From positions 1-44,100 of the forward strand of contig JACRHS010000023.1 in assembly GCA_016217595.1 (NCBI GenBank): a stretch of DNA of 44,100 nucleotides. Reading direction: 5' to 3'. The DNA is from Opitutia bacterium (GTDB taxonomy: Bacteria; Verrucomicrobiota; Verrucomicrobiia; Opitutales; Opitutaceae). The position numbers and the translations under genes were made by a program. Under the pieces are notes generated by a model. The model worked only from the letters and a program-made list of their open reading frames with translations, searched no databases and was not told the DNA's origin. Shown here one piece after another: positions 14,700 through 26,000 of this stretch (position 1 is its first letter; each line of letters begins with the position of its first letter).

Positions 14700-17600
14700 T
14701 CAAAGCTGCCCCTGGAGGCCGATGGTGATCTTCGTGCCCTGAATCAGGAACTGCTGCATCTGGCTGGGGATGCCGATGTAGTATTGCTGCGGTTCGTTGA
14801 AGAGGTTCGCAATATCCACCTGCAGCGTGAGATTCGGGCGCACCCGATAGGTGAGCCCGAGGTTCACCAGCTCGCGCTTCTTCATGTAGATGTTTCGCGA
14901 GGGCTGGGTCGAATTATAAGAGCGGATGTGCCCCGCCGTGTAATTATAGAGGATGCGCGTGCCGATTTTGCGGTAGTTCCACGACAGGCTCAGATTGCCC
15001 GTGCGGGGGATGAAACCCACGACTTCGTCGCGCGTGCGATACTGATTGCCGCCATAATTGCCATGCGTGTCGATGATCGTGGTGTTGGCATTAAGGCTCA
15101 ACCCCTTGAACACGCCGGGCAAAAAGCGGAATTGCTGGAGGTAGCTGAGCTCCCAGCCGGAGGAAATGGCGGTGCCCATGTTACGCGCGGTGAGCTTGGT
15201 GAAGCCAGAATACTGGCCGCCGTAGCCATTGTCCGTGCCCGCGCCGATGACGCCATCCACCTGCCCGGTGACGATGTAGTCTTTGATGGTCTTGTGAAAC
15301 CAGTTCACGCTGATCGAGCCGGATGGCTCGTAGTAGTATTCGAGCGAGAGATCCCAGGTCGAAGCGGTCTGTGGAAACAGCGACGGATTGCCCACCGTGA
15401 GGGTCTGCGCCGTCTCGTTCACCGTCTCGGTCGCGCGCATGTCGAGCATGGAGGGCCGGCCGAAACTGGTGGACCAGCTGGCGCGAGTCTTGAGGTTCGG
15501 CCGGAGGTTCCGGTTCAGATGCACGCTGGGGAAATACTTCGTGTAACCACCCGTTTTGTTGCGCAGGTTGCCCTCGTAATCGGCGCGCGCCGCGCCCACG
15601 GGGTCGGCCGCCTGCTGCGCGGCCGTGCTGCCCACCCGGCTCTTCACATAAGAGATGACTTCGTTGTCGGTCTTCTCGGCGCGCACCCCGGTGACAAAAC
15701 CAAATCCGCCGATCTTGCCCTGCGCCATGAGATAGCCGGCCAAGACCTCTTCGCGGATGTCGTAGTAATTAATGAACAGCGTGGACTCGTGGTAATAGAC
15801 GTCCTCCTGCCAGAGCGAGCGGTTGATGGGCTGGCCTTCGCGCAGGAAGTCGGTGACCTCCCAGACGGGGAGGTCGCGCCCGGTCTTCAACTTGTCCCAC
15901 ATTACAATATTGTTGCGCGCGGGCAGCGGGTCGGTGCCGAGGTAGCTCCAGCGGCGGACGTTTTGCAGGTTCCACACCGTCTGCTTGCGATAGTCGCCGC
16001 CCGTCTTGAGGAAGATCGTGGCCCACTCGATGGGCAGCAGATATTTGGCGTTGCCGCGCAGATCGTAGACGGAATGCGTGCGGTGCTCGCCGGCGTTGGC
16101 GGTAAGGCCGTTCACCGAGGGGCGGTAGTTTCTCGGATCGGTGAAATCGAGCCCGCCGTTTTGCGTGAATTTCGGATACAGGTCGTCCTGCGTGCGGTCG
16201 AGAATCCAGCCCACGCCGGTCTGGCCGTTGGGGCCGACGATGTTGTTGGTCGCCGAGCCGGGGCCGCCCTTGGGGCCGACAAAGGGCACGCCGCCGATGC
16301 GCATATTAAGCGTGCCTTCGTCGCCGAGCATGACGTAACGCGTGCGGCTGCAGACCGCCGCCCAGTCCAGCTCCAGCCGGTTGAATTTGTGCTCGCCCGC
16401 GATGTCGGCGTGCCGCAAGCGCTGCTCGCGACAGATCAGGTAAGTGGTCATGTCGATCGCCGCCGCCGGGGTGGTGGACGACGTGGCGTTCGACGCCGTG
16501 GGCACGGCGCGCACCGTGGTGACGCGGTCGGTCCAGCCCGGGACGACCCCGGAGGTGGTGGCGTTGGGCACGGTGGTGGCGCTGCCGGCAAACGCGCGGT
16601 GCTGGTACTGGCGGCGCGCCGGCTCCGGGGCGTCGTTATAAATCAGGTTGAGCGTGATCTTGGAGTTCGGCGAGAGACGGTAGTCGAACTTCGTGGTGTA
16701 ACTCGTCTGCTTGCGGTTGTTGAAATTATCCTTCGTGCGGTAATCCCAGAGATAGGCGGGCGAGGTGTTTGTCTGCTGAAAATCGCGCACGGTCTGGTAG
16801 AAACCGAAGGCGTTTTCGCTGTAGAACACGTTCACCGCGACGGCGAAGTTGTCGGTCTTGCTGCCGAAGATGCTGAATTTTTCCTGATAGGTGGCGTTGA
16901 CCAGCGGATGCGTGGGATGCTCGCGGCGGATCGGCACCTGCTCGGTAAACGACGGTGCGGTGCTCACCGACAGCGTGTAGGCGATGCGCCGCTTGTCGCG
17001 CATGCTCAGCGGCGAACGGCTGCGCAAATTCATGGTGCCGCCGAGCGAATCGGCGCCCTTGTCGGGCGTGTGGCCCTTGATGATTTCGAACGACTCGAAC
17101 ATCGCGCCGGTAAACGCCGTCATGCGCGTCTGGCGGTTCACCGCGCTGAAACTCGACATGAGGCCGCCGTCGATGGTGATGGTGTTGGAACCCACGCCCA
17201 TGCCGCGGATGCTGATGGTTTCGACGACTTCGTCGCCGGGGCCGGCGAACGTGACGCCGGGGAGACGGAGCGCGAGCTCGGTGGCGTTGAGGTTGGGGAG
17301 ATTGCCGTAGGCGTCCATCGACACGACGTTCTTCACGTTGTCGGCGTTGCGCTGCGCCACGATGGCGGCGGAGTTGCCCTCGCGCTCGCCGCTAACGCGG
17401 AAGACTTCCAACGTGTATATCTCGCTGGTGAGAATGAAATCGTTCGTCGTGGGCTGCCCGGCGTTCACCGTCACGCTCGCGCGCGCAGTGTCGAGGCCGG
17501 TGTAGGCCGCCGTGATCTCGTGCACGCCCTCCGGCACGCCGGAGAGCACATAGCGGCCGGTGTTATCAACGAATGTCGTCAGGCCGTACTTGGGCACGCT

Positions 17601-18164
17601 GATCAAAGCGCCTTCGAGGCCGTTGCCGGTGTTTTTGTTGGTGACGATGCCGGTGATGGTGCCGGTGGCCGCATGGGCGGGCACCGTTTCGACGGCGGAA
17701 GTGGGGACGGGCGCGAGGGCGAGCGCGAGCCAGGAGGCCATCAGCGCGAGAGGGGTCTTACGTTTCATTGACTGCGAAATTTTTCCAGAAGGAGGAGGAT
17801 CGGACGAGGGAGGGGCTTGTGCCGGGGACGCGCCCGGCGGCACGGTGCGAATGACCACAAACGCACCGGTCTTGGCATCCTCCACGGCGCGGAGCGTCGT
17901 GTTGGCGAGGAGGCGTTTGAGCGCATCGCTCGGGGTGAACCGGCCCTTGAGGGCCTTGGTCCGGATCCCGGCCAATGGCTCGGCGGGGAACATGATTTCC
18001 CGGTCAGCCTGCGCCGCGAAACGCTTCAGCGTCTCCGACGCGGAGCCCGCAGGCACATTGAATAACCGTGTCGGGCACTCCGCCGCCAACGCGACGGCGC
18101 AACCGGACAGCAGCCAGACGAAAAGCCAGCGGATCGGCAGGGGAACAGCACCATTCAACAGCAT
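14700..18164 (-). CDS. TonB-dependent receptor with N-terminal STN domain and an internal signal peptide
   Basis: A 1154-residue frame. Order: signal peptide (1-28, ending VALAA); STN domain (about 30-112; TRLFNVPAGSASETLKRFAAQADREIMFP); Pro/Ser linker; then at M133 a second complete signal-peptide-like segment (MKRKTPLALMASWLALALAP to TSA); carboxypeptidase-regulatory domain (about 165-245; GTITGIVTNKNTGNGLEGALISVP); plug (about 280-390; LRLPGVTFAGPGD, SIRGMGVGSNTITIDGG); and a barrel to the end, with the family motif FLYF-like VDIANLFNEPQQYY. The STN domain and the FecR/FecI genes upstream suggest FecA-type transmembrane signalling. Either the full frame is made, leaving a hydrophobic segment in the periplasm, or ATG 17768 starts a shorter receptor; no strong Shine-Dalgarno precedes it. 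Ligand unknown. Confidence 0.9.
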   Translation of the reverse strand: MLLNGAVPLPIRWLFVWLLSGCAVALAAECPTRLFNVPAGSASETLKRFAAQADREIMFPAEPLAGIRTKALKGRFTPSDALKRLLANTTLRAVEDAKTGAFVVIRTVPPGASPAQAPPSSDPPPSGKISQSMKRKTPLALMASWLALALAPVPTSAVETVPAHAATGTITGIVTNKNTGNGLEGALISVPKYGLTTFVDNTGRYVLSGVPEGVHEITAAYTGLDTARASVTVNAGQPTTNDFILTSEIYTLEVFRVSGEREGNSAAIVAQRNADNVKNVVSMDAYGNLPNLNATELALRLPGVTFAGPGDEVVETISIRGMGVGSNTITIDGGLMSSFSAVNRQTRMTAFTGAMFESFEIIKGHTPDKGADSLGGTMNLRSRSPLSMRDKRRIAYTLSVSTAPSFTEQVPIRREHPTHPLVNATYQEKFSIFGSKTDNFAVAVNVFYSENAFGFYQTVRDFQQTNTSPAYLWDYRTKDNFNNRKQTSYTTKFDYRLSPNSKITLNLIYNDAPEPARRQYQHRAFAGSATTVPNATTSGVVPGWTDRVTTVRAVPTASNATSSTTPAAAIDMTTYLICREQRLRHADIAGEHKFNRLELDWAAVCSRTRYVMLGDEGTLNMRIGGVPFVGPKGGPGSATNNIVGPNGQTGVGWILDRTQDDLYPKFTQNGGLDFTDPRNYRPSVNGLTANAGEHRTHSVYDLRGNAKYLLPIEWATIFLKTGGDYRKQTVWNLQNVRRWSYLGTDPLPARNNIVMWDKLKTGRDLPVWEVTDFLREGQPINRSLWQEDVYYHESTLFINYYDIREEVLAGYLMAQGKIGGFGFVTGVRAEKTDNEVISYVKSRVGSTAAQQAADPVGAARADYEGNLRNKTGGYTKYFPSVHLNRNLRPNLKTRASWSTSFGRPSMLDMRATETVNETAQTLTVGNPSLFPQTASTWDLSLEYYYEPSGSISVNWFHKTIKDYIVTGQVDGVIGAGTDNGYGGQYSGFTKLTARNMGTAISSGWELSYLQQFRFLPGVFKGLSLNANTTIIDTHGNYGGNQYRTRDEVVGFIPRTGNLSLSWNYRKIGTRILYNYTAGHIRSYNSTQPSRNIYMKKRELVNLGLTYRVRPNLTLQVDIANLFNEPQQYYIGIPSQMQQFLIQGTKITIGLQGQL

Positions 18165-18230
18165 GGCGTGGGGGTGAATTGGCTTGGTTCATGGCGAGTA
18201 ACTTCGCCGTCCAAGATGCGTGAACCTGAT

Positions 18231-18236
18231 TTTTCC
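18231..18236 (-). promoter_or_regulatory. Candidate ECF (FecI-type) -35 element of the receptor gene
   Basis: GGAAAA on the minus strand, about 67 bp before the receptor start, resembles the GGAAAT -35 box of FecI-dependent promoters. The matching -10 is not clear, so this is a weak call supported mainly by the adjacent FecI/FecR genes. The rest of the 120-bp gap shows only an AT-rich stretch beside it. Confidence 0.25.
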
Positions 18237-18284
18237 GTTAAAAATATTTTTGTGTCCGTATCGCCGCCACCGAACCACGGCCTG

Positions 18285-19361
18285 CTATCGCGCGGCGCGC
18301 AGGCGGATGACCGCATCGCCATTGCGCTCGGCGCGAACACCGAAACCCGCCTCCAGCAAACTCACAAAGCCGTCGACGTTGTCCGAGCGAAACGTCGCGC
18401 TGATGCGGATCGCGGCGAGCGCCGGATCCTGCACAACCAACTGCACCGTGTTGCGCCGATTGAATTCGGCGACGATCTCATCCAAAGGCGCCGCCGTGAA
18501 ATCGAGCAGCCGGTGCTGCCAGGCGAGCACGCGTTCGATTTCACCCACGGTCAGCGTCGCAATCTGCGGCGGCGCCGCTTGCGGACGCAGCGATACGATG
18601 GCGCGCTGCCGCGCCTCCAGTTGCGGAATCAAAGGAGGCTCGACCGCCATGGCCGGAGCCGCGGGCGCGGCCGGCGTCGGCGGAGCATTGACCTGCACAC
18701 GGCCCTCCGTGACGAGCACCTCGACGACTTCAGTGTCCACCCGCAGGTTAAACGCCGTGCCGAGCGCCCGCACGGTGACCCCGCCGGCGGTGACGAGGAA
18801 GGGCCGGTTGCGGTCTTTCGCCACCGTGAAAAAGGCTTCGCCGCGCTCGAGTTTCACGCGCCGTTCGCCGGCGGTGAACTGTGCCGTCACGACCGCGCCG
18901 CGCTTGAGTTCAACCAACGAGCCGTCCGCCAAAACTTGCTGATTTTCGAAGGCCGTCGCCGCTGCCGCAGCCGTGGTCGTCGCTCCGGAGGCCGCCGCAC
19001 TTGGGGTCGCCGCGGGATGCCGGCTGCCGACGATAAAGGCCAGTACGACGGCCGCGGCGGCCGCAAGCGCCAATGCCACCGGCGCCCATCGCTGCAACCG
19101 CAGGCTCAGGGGCGGCGCGAGTAAATCGGGGTTGGGCCGCGTACTGTGTTCGGGGCGCCATTGCGCGAGCTGGTCCAGCCGTTGCCAGTGGCGGCGCAGC
19201 CGCGCGAGTTGTTCGCCATGCCGGGGATCGGCCGCCAGCCATTGGGTAAACTCATCCTGCTCGCCGGGCGTCAAACCACGGTCATTGCGCAACACCCAGT
19301 CGGCCGCCGCCTGGGCGATCCGTTGCTGGTCCGCTGAGTTGTCAGTCGGGGAGGGATTCAT
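18285..19361 (-). CDS. FecR-family anti-sigma/sigma regulator
   Basis: A 358-residue inner-membrane protein. The N-terminal cytoplasmic part (1-95; AADWVLRNDRGLTPGEQDEFTQWLAADPRH) is the FecR sigma-binding region with its conserved Trp. One transmembrane helix follows (about 98-120; VALALAAAAAVVLAFIVGS), then the periplasmic FecR domain (LADGSLVELKRGA, VKLERGEAFFTVAKDRNRPFLVTAGGVTVRALGTAFNLR) and a C-terminal STN-like FecR_C domain (LLDFTAAPLDEIVAEFNRRN...ISATFRSDNVDGFV). It would transmit receptor occupancy to the sigma factor encoded just upstream; its ATG overlaps the sigma stop by 4 bp. ATG 19361 is chosen because the conserved FecR N-terminus begins there; upstream codons are antisense-like. 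Confidence 0.92.
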   Translation of the reverse strand: MNPSPTDNSADQQRIAQAAADWVLRNDRGLTPGEQDEFTQWLAADPRHGEQLARLRRHWQRLDQLAQWRPEHSTRPNPDLLAPPLSLRLQRWAPVALALAAAAAVVLAFIVGSRHPAATPSAAASGATTTAAAAATAFENQQVLADGSLVELKRGAVVTAQFTAGERRVKLERGEAFFTVAKDRNRPFLVTAGGVTVRALGTAFNLRVDTEVVEVLVTEGRVQVNAPPTPAAPAAPAMAVEPPLIPQLEARQRAIVSLRPQAAPPQIATLTVGEIERVLAWQHRLLDFTAAPLDEIVAEFNRRNTVQLVVQDPALAAIRISATFRSDNVDGFVSLLEAGFGVRAERNGDAVIRLRAAR

Positions 19362-19900
19362 GCGCGGAAGGGGCGCCGCCGCTCGGCGCGTTCGAAATAC
19401 TCGGCAAGCTTGCGCAGCCCGATGCTGCCTTGCGCCTCCACCGTGTGCTCGGCGATGCCCAGCTGCGCCGCGACCTCCTTTTGCGACAAGCCATAGAGCT
19501 TGCGCAAGGTGACGATCTGGCGGCAACGGGTGGGCAACGACTGGATGGCTTGAGTCAAGAGTTCGAGTTCCTGATTGCGAGCGACCGCGTCCGGGACATC
19601 GGCGCTCTCATCCAAGACGCTGCACGAATCGAATTCCGTTAAGGTGTTCTCACCCCATTTTTCCCGGCGGCGCAGCTGACCCAATGCGAGGTTGCGGGCG
19701 GTGGCGAAGAGGAACGCCTTGGGCGAATCGATGACTTCCGTCTTATGCGCTTCCAACACCCGCATATAGGATTCCTGCACCACATCGTCGAGATCGCAAC
19801 CCGAGGGGAAGCGGCTGTGCAACCAGCTCCGCAGCATCTCTTCGTGGGGCTGCAGTTCTTCCGCAAACCAGCGGGCTTGCTCGGTATCTTGGGGCGGCAT
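19358..19900 (-). CDS. FecI-like ECF RNA polymerase sigma factor
   Basis: A 180-residue ECF sigma factor. Region 2 spans FAEELQPHEEMLRSWLHSRF through DLDDVVQESYMRVL to FATARNLALGQLRRRE; region 4 is LLTQAIQSLPTRCRQIVTLRKLYGLSQKEVAAQLGIAEHTVEAQGSIGLRKL, a typical helix-turn-helix. Start ATG 19900 (MPPQDTEQ) is preferred; the frame can extend to a TTG at 19939. Its stop overlaps the FecR start, a translationally coupled sigma/anti-sigma pair, and the TonB receptor follows on the same strand. It is expected to direct RNA polymerase to the receptor promoter and perhaps to the divergent giant gene at 20036. Confidence 0.93.
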   Translation of the reverse strand: MPPQDTEQARWFAEELQPHEEMLRSWLHSRFPSGCDLDDVVQESYMRVLEAHKTEVIDSPKAFLFATARNLALGQLRRREKWGENTLTEFDSCSVLDESADVPDAVARNQELELLTQAIQSLPTRCRQIVTLRKLYGLSQKEVAAQLGIAEHTVEAQGSIGLRKLAEYFERAERRRPFRA

Positions 19901-19945
19901 GGGCGCGGCAGCATGGGAAATTCCCGCGGGTAATTTCAAGACCGC

Positions 19946-19951
19946 ATTTTA
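19946..19951 (-). promoter_or_regulatory. Candidate -10 box of the sigma/FecR operon
   Basis: TAAAAT on the minus strand, 46 bp upstream of ATG 19900, one mismatch from TATAAT. No good -35 element at standard spacing. The 135-bp divergent region (19901-20035) also serves the giant gene. Confidence 0.25.
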
Positions 19952-20035
19952 TTCGCCGCCGTCATGCGGTGCGCGTCAGGCGGTAAGCCGGGTTTTGGCC
20001 TTGCGAGTGCCAGCCATTTGCAGGAGAAAACTCCC

Positions 20036-23000
20036 ATGAATCTCCGCGCCAAAGTCGGCTTGTTGTTGGCACTGGTTTTCTCTCTCACCCCGCACGTGGC
20101 CACCGCGACTTCGGGCGCGACGCCGTATGTCTGGACCGGGCTCGGCACTGACAGTGTGTTCACCACTCCGGCCAACTGGCTCACCAACACCGCGCCGACC
20201 AACGACGGCACCGCCAACATCCTCTTCGAGGGCGCTCCGAAAAATTTCATCACTTTCGCCTCTGCCGCCAATCTCGCCACGCTCACGTTCGGCGGCTTCA
20301 ACGATGTGTTCTTCACTGCGCCGACCCCCACCACGTTGACCTTGCAGCAAGGCCTCATGCAGCTGCAGCCAGGAACCTATACGTCCTTCGGAGCCAACCT
20401 CACGCTGGCGATCGCCGCCAACCAGACGTGGACCGTCGCCGGCTCCCTCCAGGTCAGCGGCGCGCTCAGCGGCGCCGGCACGCTCACACTCATCTCCAGC
20501 GGTCCCTATACGTACACCTACCTGCATGCTTCGAGCCCAAGCTTCACGGGCGGCATCGTCCTCAACTCCGGCAATTCGCTCTACCTCGGCCAAAGCGACA
20601 GCTTGGGCACCGGCCGGCTCACCATCAACGGCGGCACGCTCGGCATCAACAGTGTGTCCCCCTTGAACATTCCCAATCCGGTCACCGTCGCCGGAAACTT
20701 TTCGATCTCCAATAATTCCCTTAGCAGCCCCCTCACGCTCTCCGGACCGGTCACGCTCGCGCAATCGGCCAATATTTTCGCCTACGGTTACTATAGTTTT
20801 GGCTCCGGCATCAAAAACGTCATCCAGTTCACCGGCGCGATCGGCGAGTCGACCACCGGCAACACCCTCTCGTTCGACGCACCGTACACCCTGCTCCGTC
20901 TCTCCGGCGCCAACACCTACACCGGCGGCACCACGGTGACGTCCGGCTCGCTGGTCTTCGACAACAACGCCGCCCTCCCCGGCGCCGGCCTGCTCAAGAC
21001 CAGCTCCGGCGGCTACATCGGCACGGCGGTCAACACCACCGGCCAGGTCGCATCGTTCCTCGCGAAATTCGATCTGGTGAACACCACCGGCGGCCTCGGA
21101 TTCGACAGCCCCGTTGGCGCCGTCACGCCCCAAATCTATTCCGAGCCGGTCAACCTCACGGGTTTCAACTCCGGCGTGCGTCTCGGCAGCGCCACCTCCG
21201 CGATCCTCAGCAGCACCGCCATCATCACGCCGGCCGGCACCGACTACCGCTTCGGCACCGGCGGCGGCACCCTCACCGTGCAAAGCGCATTGACCGGCGC
21301 GCGCCAGGTGGACCTCACCGGCTATGCCTCCACGCCCTACCCCTTCGCCCTCGTGCTCCAAGGCACCAACACCTACACCGGCGGCACCACCGTTTATAAT
21401 AACAACGTCGTGCGCTTCGACAGCGCCACCGCACTGCCCGCGACCGGCCAGCTCACCGCCATGATGGGTGGCTACATCGGCATCACCGAAAACGCCGGCC
21501 TCACCGCCAATGCCTTCATCGCCCGCTTCAACACCACGAGCAACGGCGGCACGGTGGGATTCGATTCTGTCAACCCCGCCAGCCCGCGCACCATCAGCGA
21601 AGCGATCAACCTCTCGTCCTTCTCCGGCATCACCTATCTCGGCACCAGCACCGGCGTCATCCTCACCGGCACCCTCACCGCCCCCGCCGGCAAGCCGCTC
21701 GGTCTCACGGGCGTCGCCGGCGCCAACCTCACCGTCAACTCCACCCTCACCACCGGCAGCGTGGCCATCGGCAGCAGCGAGAGCTCCTCGCCGTCGAGCG
21801 GTGTCGTGACCCTCAACTCCGCCAACACCTACACCGGCGGCACCACGTTTAACGACGGCCGCCTCATCCTCGGCAACGCCAGCGCCCTCGGCACCGGCGC
21901 GTTCACCCTGCATTACTTCGGCAATAAAACGCTCACGACCAACCAGCCCGGGCTGACGATCGCCAATGCGTTCACCTTCCTTCCGGTGCCCTACATGGAG
22001 ATGCCCCACTACTTCCCGAGTCTCCGTCTCGACACCGGCGGCAACGATTTCACGCTCAGCGGCGTCATCAGCGGCCCCGGCATGCTTCGCAAGACCAACC
22101 CCGGCACCCTCACCCTTTCCGGCACCAACACCTTCACTGGCGGAATCACCGTGGAAAACGGCACGCTCGCGCTCGGCAGCAATCGCGCCGCCGGTACCGG
22201 ACCGCTCGACCTTTTCTACGGAACCACCGCCAACGCCCTGACCTCGGCCCCCGTGCTCGGCGGACTCTTCGGCAACGGCACACTCAATCTCGCCAGTGGC
22301 AGCACTCTCACCTTCGAGCAATCGAAGGACACCGAATTTTACGGCAATATCACCGGCGCCGCCGCCCTCGTGAAACAAGGCTCCGGTGTGCTGGAACTCA
22401 GCAACGCCAACACCTACTCCGGCGGCACCACCATCCTCGCCGGCGGCTTGATGGCCGACCACCCTTCTGCGCTCGGCACCGGCACCGTGACGGTCAACGC
22501 CCCAAATGACGGCGGACTCGGCGTCGCTCAAGGCGTCACACTCACCAATCCTCTTGTGCTCACCCGCGGCATCCTCACCGGCACCGGCACCTTCGCTCCC
22601 ACCGGCGGCGTCACCGTGGGCGCCAACATCGCCATCTGGCCCGGCAAGCCCGACGACATAAGCAGTATCGGCGCCATCAACTTCAATTCACTCACCCTCG
22701 CCAGCGGCGGACGGCTCAAGTGGGAAATTCAGGACGTCAATACCCCCCCCGGCCAAGGCTACGATGTCGTCAAAGTTACCGGCACGCTCAATGTCTCGGC
22801 GACGTCCGGCACGCCGTTCGTCGTCTCGCCCGTGGCCGGTGGCCATTCGGGCGCCTTCCGCGAACCATACGGTTTCAACGCCTATCAGCCTTACTCGTGG
22901 ACCATCGCGAGCGCTGGCTCGATCACTGGGTTCAGCACCAGCAACGTCACTCTCGACCAGCCATACCTCGCCTCGTTCTCTCATTTCGGCGGACTCACCC

Positions 23001-26000
23001 TGGCCCAATCCGGCACCTCGCTGCTGCTCAATTACACGCCGGCGCCTATGCCCACCCTCTGGTCCGGCCGCGGTCCCAACGGCAATTGGAGCAACGCCGC
23101 CAACTGGTGGGGCAACACCGTCCCGCCCGGCACCAACCTCGCCAACGTGGTGTTCGGCCCGGCCAGCAACACCAACGTCGTAATCGACAGCAATCGCATG
23201 GTGGGCCGCATGCGTTTTGAGCCTGCCGGAGAAAAGGGCTACGCCTTCAGCTCCACCGGCGGCTCCACCCTCACCCTCATGGGCGGCGGTCTGATCATCA
23301 ACTCCCCCGTGGCCTCCATTGCCGCCGCGAGCGACTCCGCCCACCCCGTCGCGGCCGGCGGAATGTACTATGGCGAAACGCAGGTAAAATTCGACAGCAC
23401 CCTCGGCGTCGTCCTCGGCGCCAACCAGACGTGGTATCTCGATGGCAGTCTGAAGATCCTCGGCATGGTCTCCGGCACCGGCCAGCTCACGCTCAGCAGC
23501 AGTTATCACAACGGCCGCCTCGATCTGCTTGGCGCCAACACTTACTCGGGCGGCACCATCATGAGCGACAGCACTGTTTTCATCGGGAGCAACAGCGCTT
23601 TCGGCACCGGCCCCTTGCTGCTCGGCGCCGGCTCCACCACCACGACCCTGGGCACACTCAACGGCCCCCGCAGCCTCGCCAATGCCACCACCCTCGAAGG
23701 CACACTCGAGGTGAATGCCCCCAACAGCAGCCTCACGTTCTCCGGTCCGGTCACGCTCAACGACAGCGTCAATTTCAACCTCTACCGGGGCGCCCTGTAC
23801 ATCACCGGCAATGTCAGCGAAGCCAATGGCGGCTCTTCCATCACCGTCACCGGCACCAGCCCGCTTGTCCTTCAAGGCACTGCCAACACTTATTCCGGCG
23901 GCACCATCGCCAACAACGGCGGCGTCATCTTCGGCAGCACCGGCTCCATCCCGGCTGCAGGCCCCCTGGCCGCCACCGGCTACGGCTACATCGGACTCGC
24001 CACCGTGCCGCCGCTCCCGACCGACATCCAGACGCAATACCTCAATCGCTTCGACCGGACGAACACCTATGGCACCATCGGTTTCGACACCGATCCGGCG
24101 GCCAGCTCGGCCAACATCTTCACCGGCGCCATCGACCTCAGCGGCTTCGCCTCTTCCGTGCGCCTCGGTTCCGCCACCCGGGCGGAGATCTCCGGCACCA
24201 TCAATCCGCAGAGCCTGGCCACCGGCTATCGCTTCGGTAATGGCGGCGGCACGCTCACCGTCTCCTCCAAGCTCACCGGCAACAACGGCGTCACCGCCGA
24301 CTCCAACGGCGCCATGCCCCTCACCGTACGCCTGACCAACGCCACCAACGATTACACCGGCGGTACCACGGCCAATAACTCTGCCATCCTCTTTGGCCCC
24401 GGCGCGCTCCCCGGCACCGGCCTGTTGCTCATGGGCCAGGGCGGCTACATCGGCAGCTTCGACACCAGCCTGTCCGCCTCCACCTTCATCAACCGCTTCA
24501 CCGCCTCTCTCACGCAAGGCATCATCGGCTTCGATTCTCCCGACGCCACCAACCGCACCCTCTCCGACCCGCTCGACCTCAGTCGCTTCAACATCGCCAC
24601 CTCCCCCTCGATTTACCTCGGCACCAGCACCTCGGTTACTCTCACCGGCGCCATCACGCTCCCGCCGACCCAGACCGCCTACCGCTTTGCCAGTTACAAG
24701 GGCGGCTTCCTCGATATCGCCTCCACGCTCTCTGGCACCAGGGGAGTCATCATCGGCGACCCCGACAGCCGCGCCACCTCCGACACCAACGGCCAACTCC
24801 CGCTCCCCTCGATCGTGCGCCTATCTGGAGCCAATACCTTCACCGGCAGCATCACCCTCTACAACGGCCGCCTCGAAGTGACCCAGGCCGCCTCGCTCGG
24901 CAACGCCGCCAACACCCTTTATGTGTCCGGTCCGTACGTCGACACCAGCCTGCCGCCCGGCCTCGCCTCCACCACCGCCAATCTCAGCCTCTCCCAGAGC
25001 ATCCAGCTCGACCACACTCTCAGCATCGGTGGCACCCAACCCTTCACGCTCGCCGGCAATATCTCCGGCTACAGCGGCCTGCAAAAGAACGGCGCCTTCG
25101 CCCTCACCCTCTCCGGCAACAACACCTTCCTCGGCAATCTTCAGATCAACGAAGGCAGCGTGAACCTCACCGGCAACAACTCCGCCGGCCAGGGGCTCCT
25201 CGCCTTCAGTGTGCCGGTCAGCGGCAACCCATCGGCCTCGTTTACCACCGCCAGCCCGGTCGTCTACGGCCTGCAAAGCGACACCGCCAACGCCACCATC
25301 AACCTCGCCGCCGGCTCGACCCTCACGATTGCCGGCTATTACGACACCATCTTCCGCGGCACCATCACCGGCTCGGGCGCTTCGCTCCTGAAAAACAATT
25401 CCGGCACGCTCCGCCTCGAAGGCGCCAACACCTACTCCGGTGGCACCACGATTTCCAACGGCCAGATCGTCGCCGGCAACGCCGCCGCGCTCGGCACCGG
25501 CCCGATCACCCTCAACGGCGGCCGCCTCGGCCTCGACCCCGGCCTCACGCTGGCCAACGCCATCGGCTTCGGCGCCAGCGGCGGCGTCCTCGCCGGCAAC
25601 GGCACCATCGGCGGCGCGGTCACCCTCGGCCAGGCCTCGGGCGTCGCCCCCGGCTTCTCCGTCGGTCAGATCAATTTCAACTCCACGCTCACGTGGGGCA
25701 GCGGCGCTTATTTCCTCTTCGAAGTGCAAAACCCCTTCGGTGCGCCCGGCTCCGGTTACGACACCATCAACGTCACCGGCCAGCTCAGCCTCACCGCCAC
25801 CGCCGGCCAGCCGTTCACGCTCAACCTGATTTCCCTCGGCGCCGACGGCAACCCCGGCCCGATCTCGGTCGACTTCGCCACCACGTACCAATGGCAGCTC
25901 GCCAGCGCCGGCAGCATCACCGGCTTTAACGCCTCGGCCATCAACCTCGACACGAGTAATTTCACCGCGCTCGATTTCGGCGGCGGCCTCGTCGGCCCGA

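Noticed and set aside
14646..17771. 1041-codon open frame on the plus strand
   Set aside because: It lies exactly antisense to the TonB receptor, is rich in Arg/His/Gly/Val and shows no domain. High GC third positions in the real gene keep the opposite frame open.
19976..24796. Minus-strand frames of 851 and 702 codons over the giant protein
   Set aside because: Gly/Ala/Glu-rich antisense readings of the Thr/Gly/Asn repeat protein; the sense strand has signal peptide, PATR repeats and PEP-CTERM.
20900..25450. CRISPR or non-coding tandem repeat in the GCCAACACCTACACCGGCGG-like motifs
   Set aside because: They are in-frame codons of the PATR repeat NTYTGGTT in a protein-coding gene, with irregular spacing.
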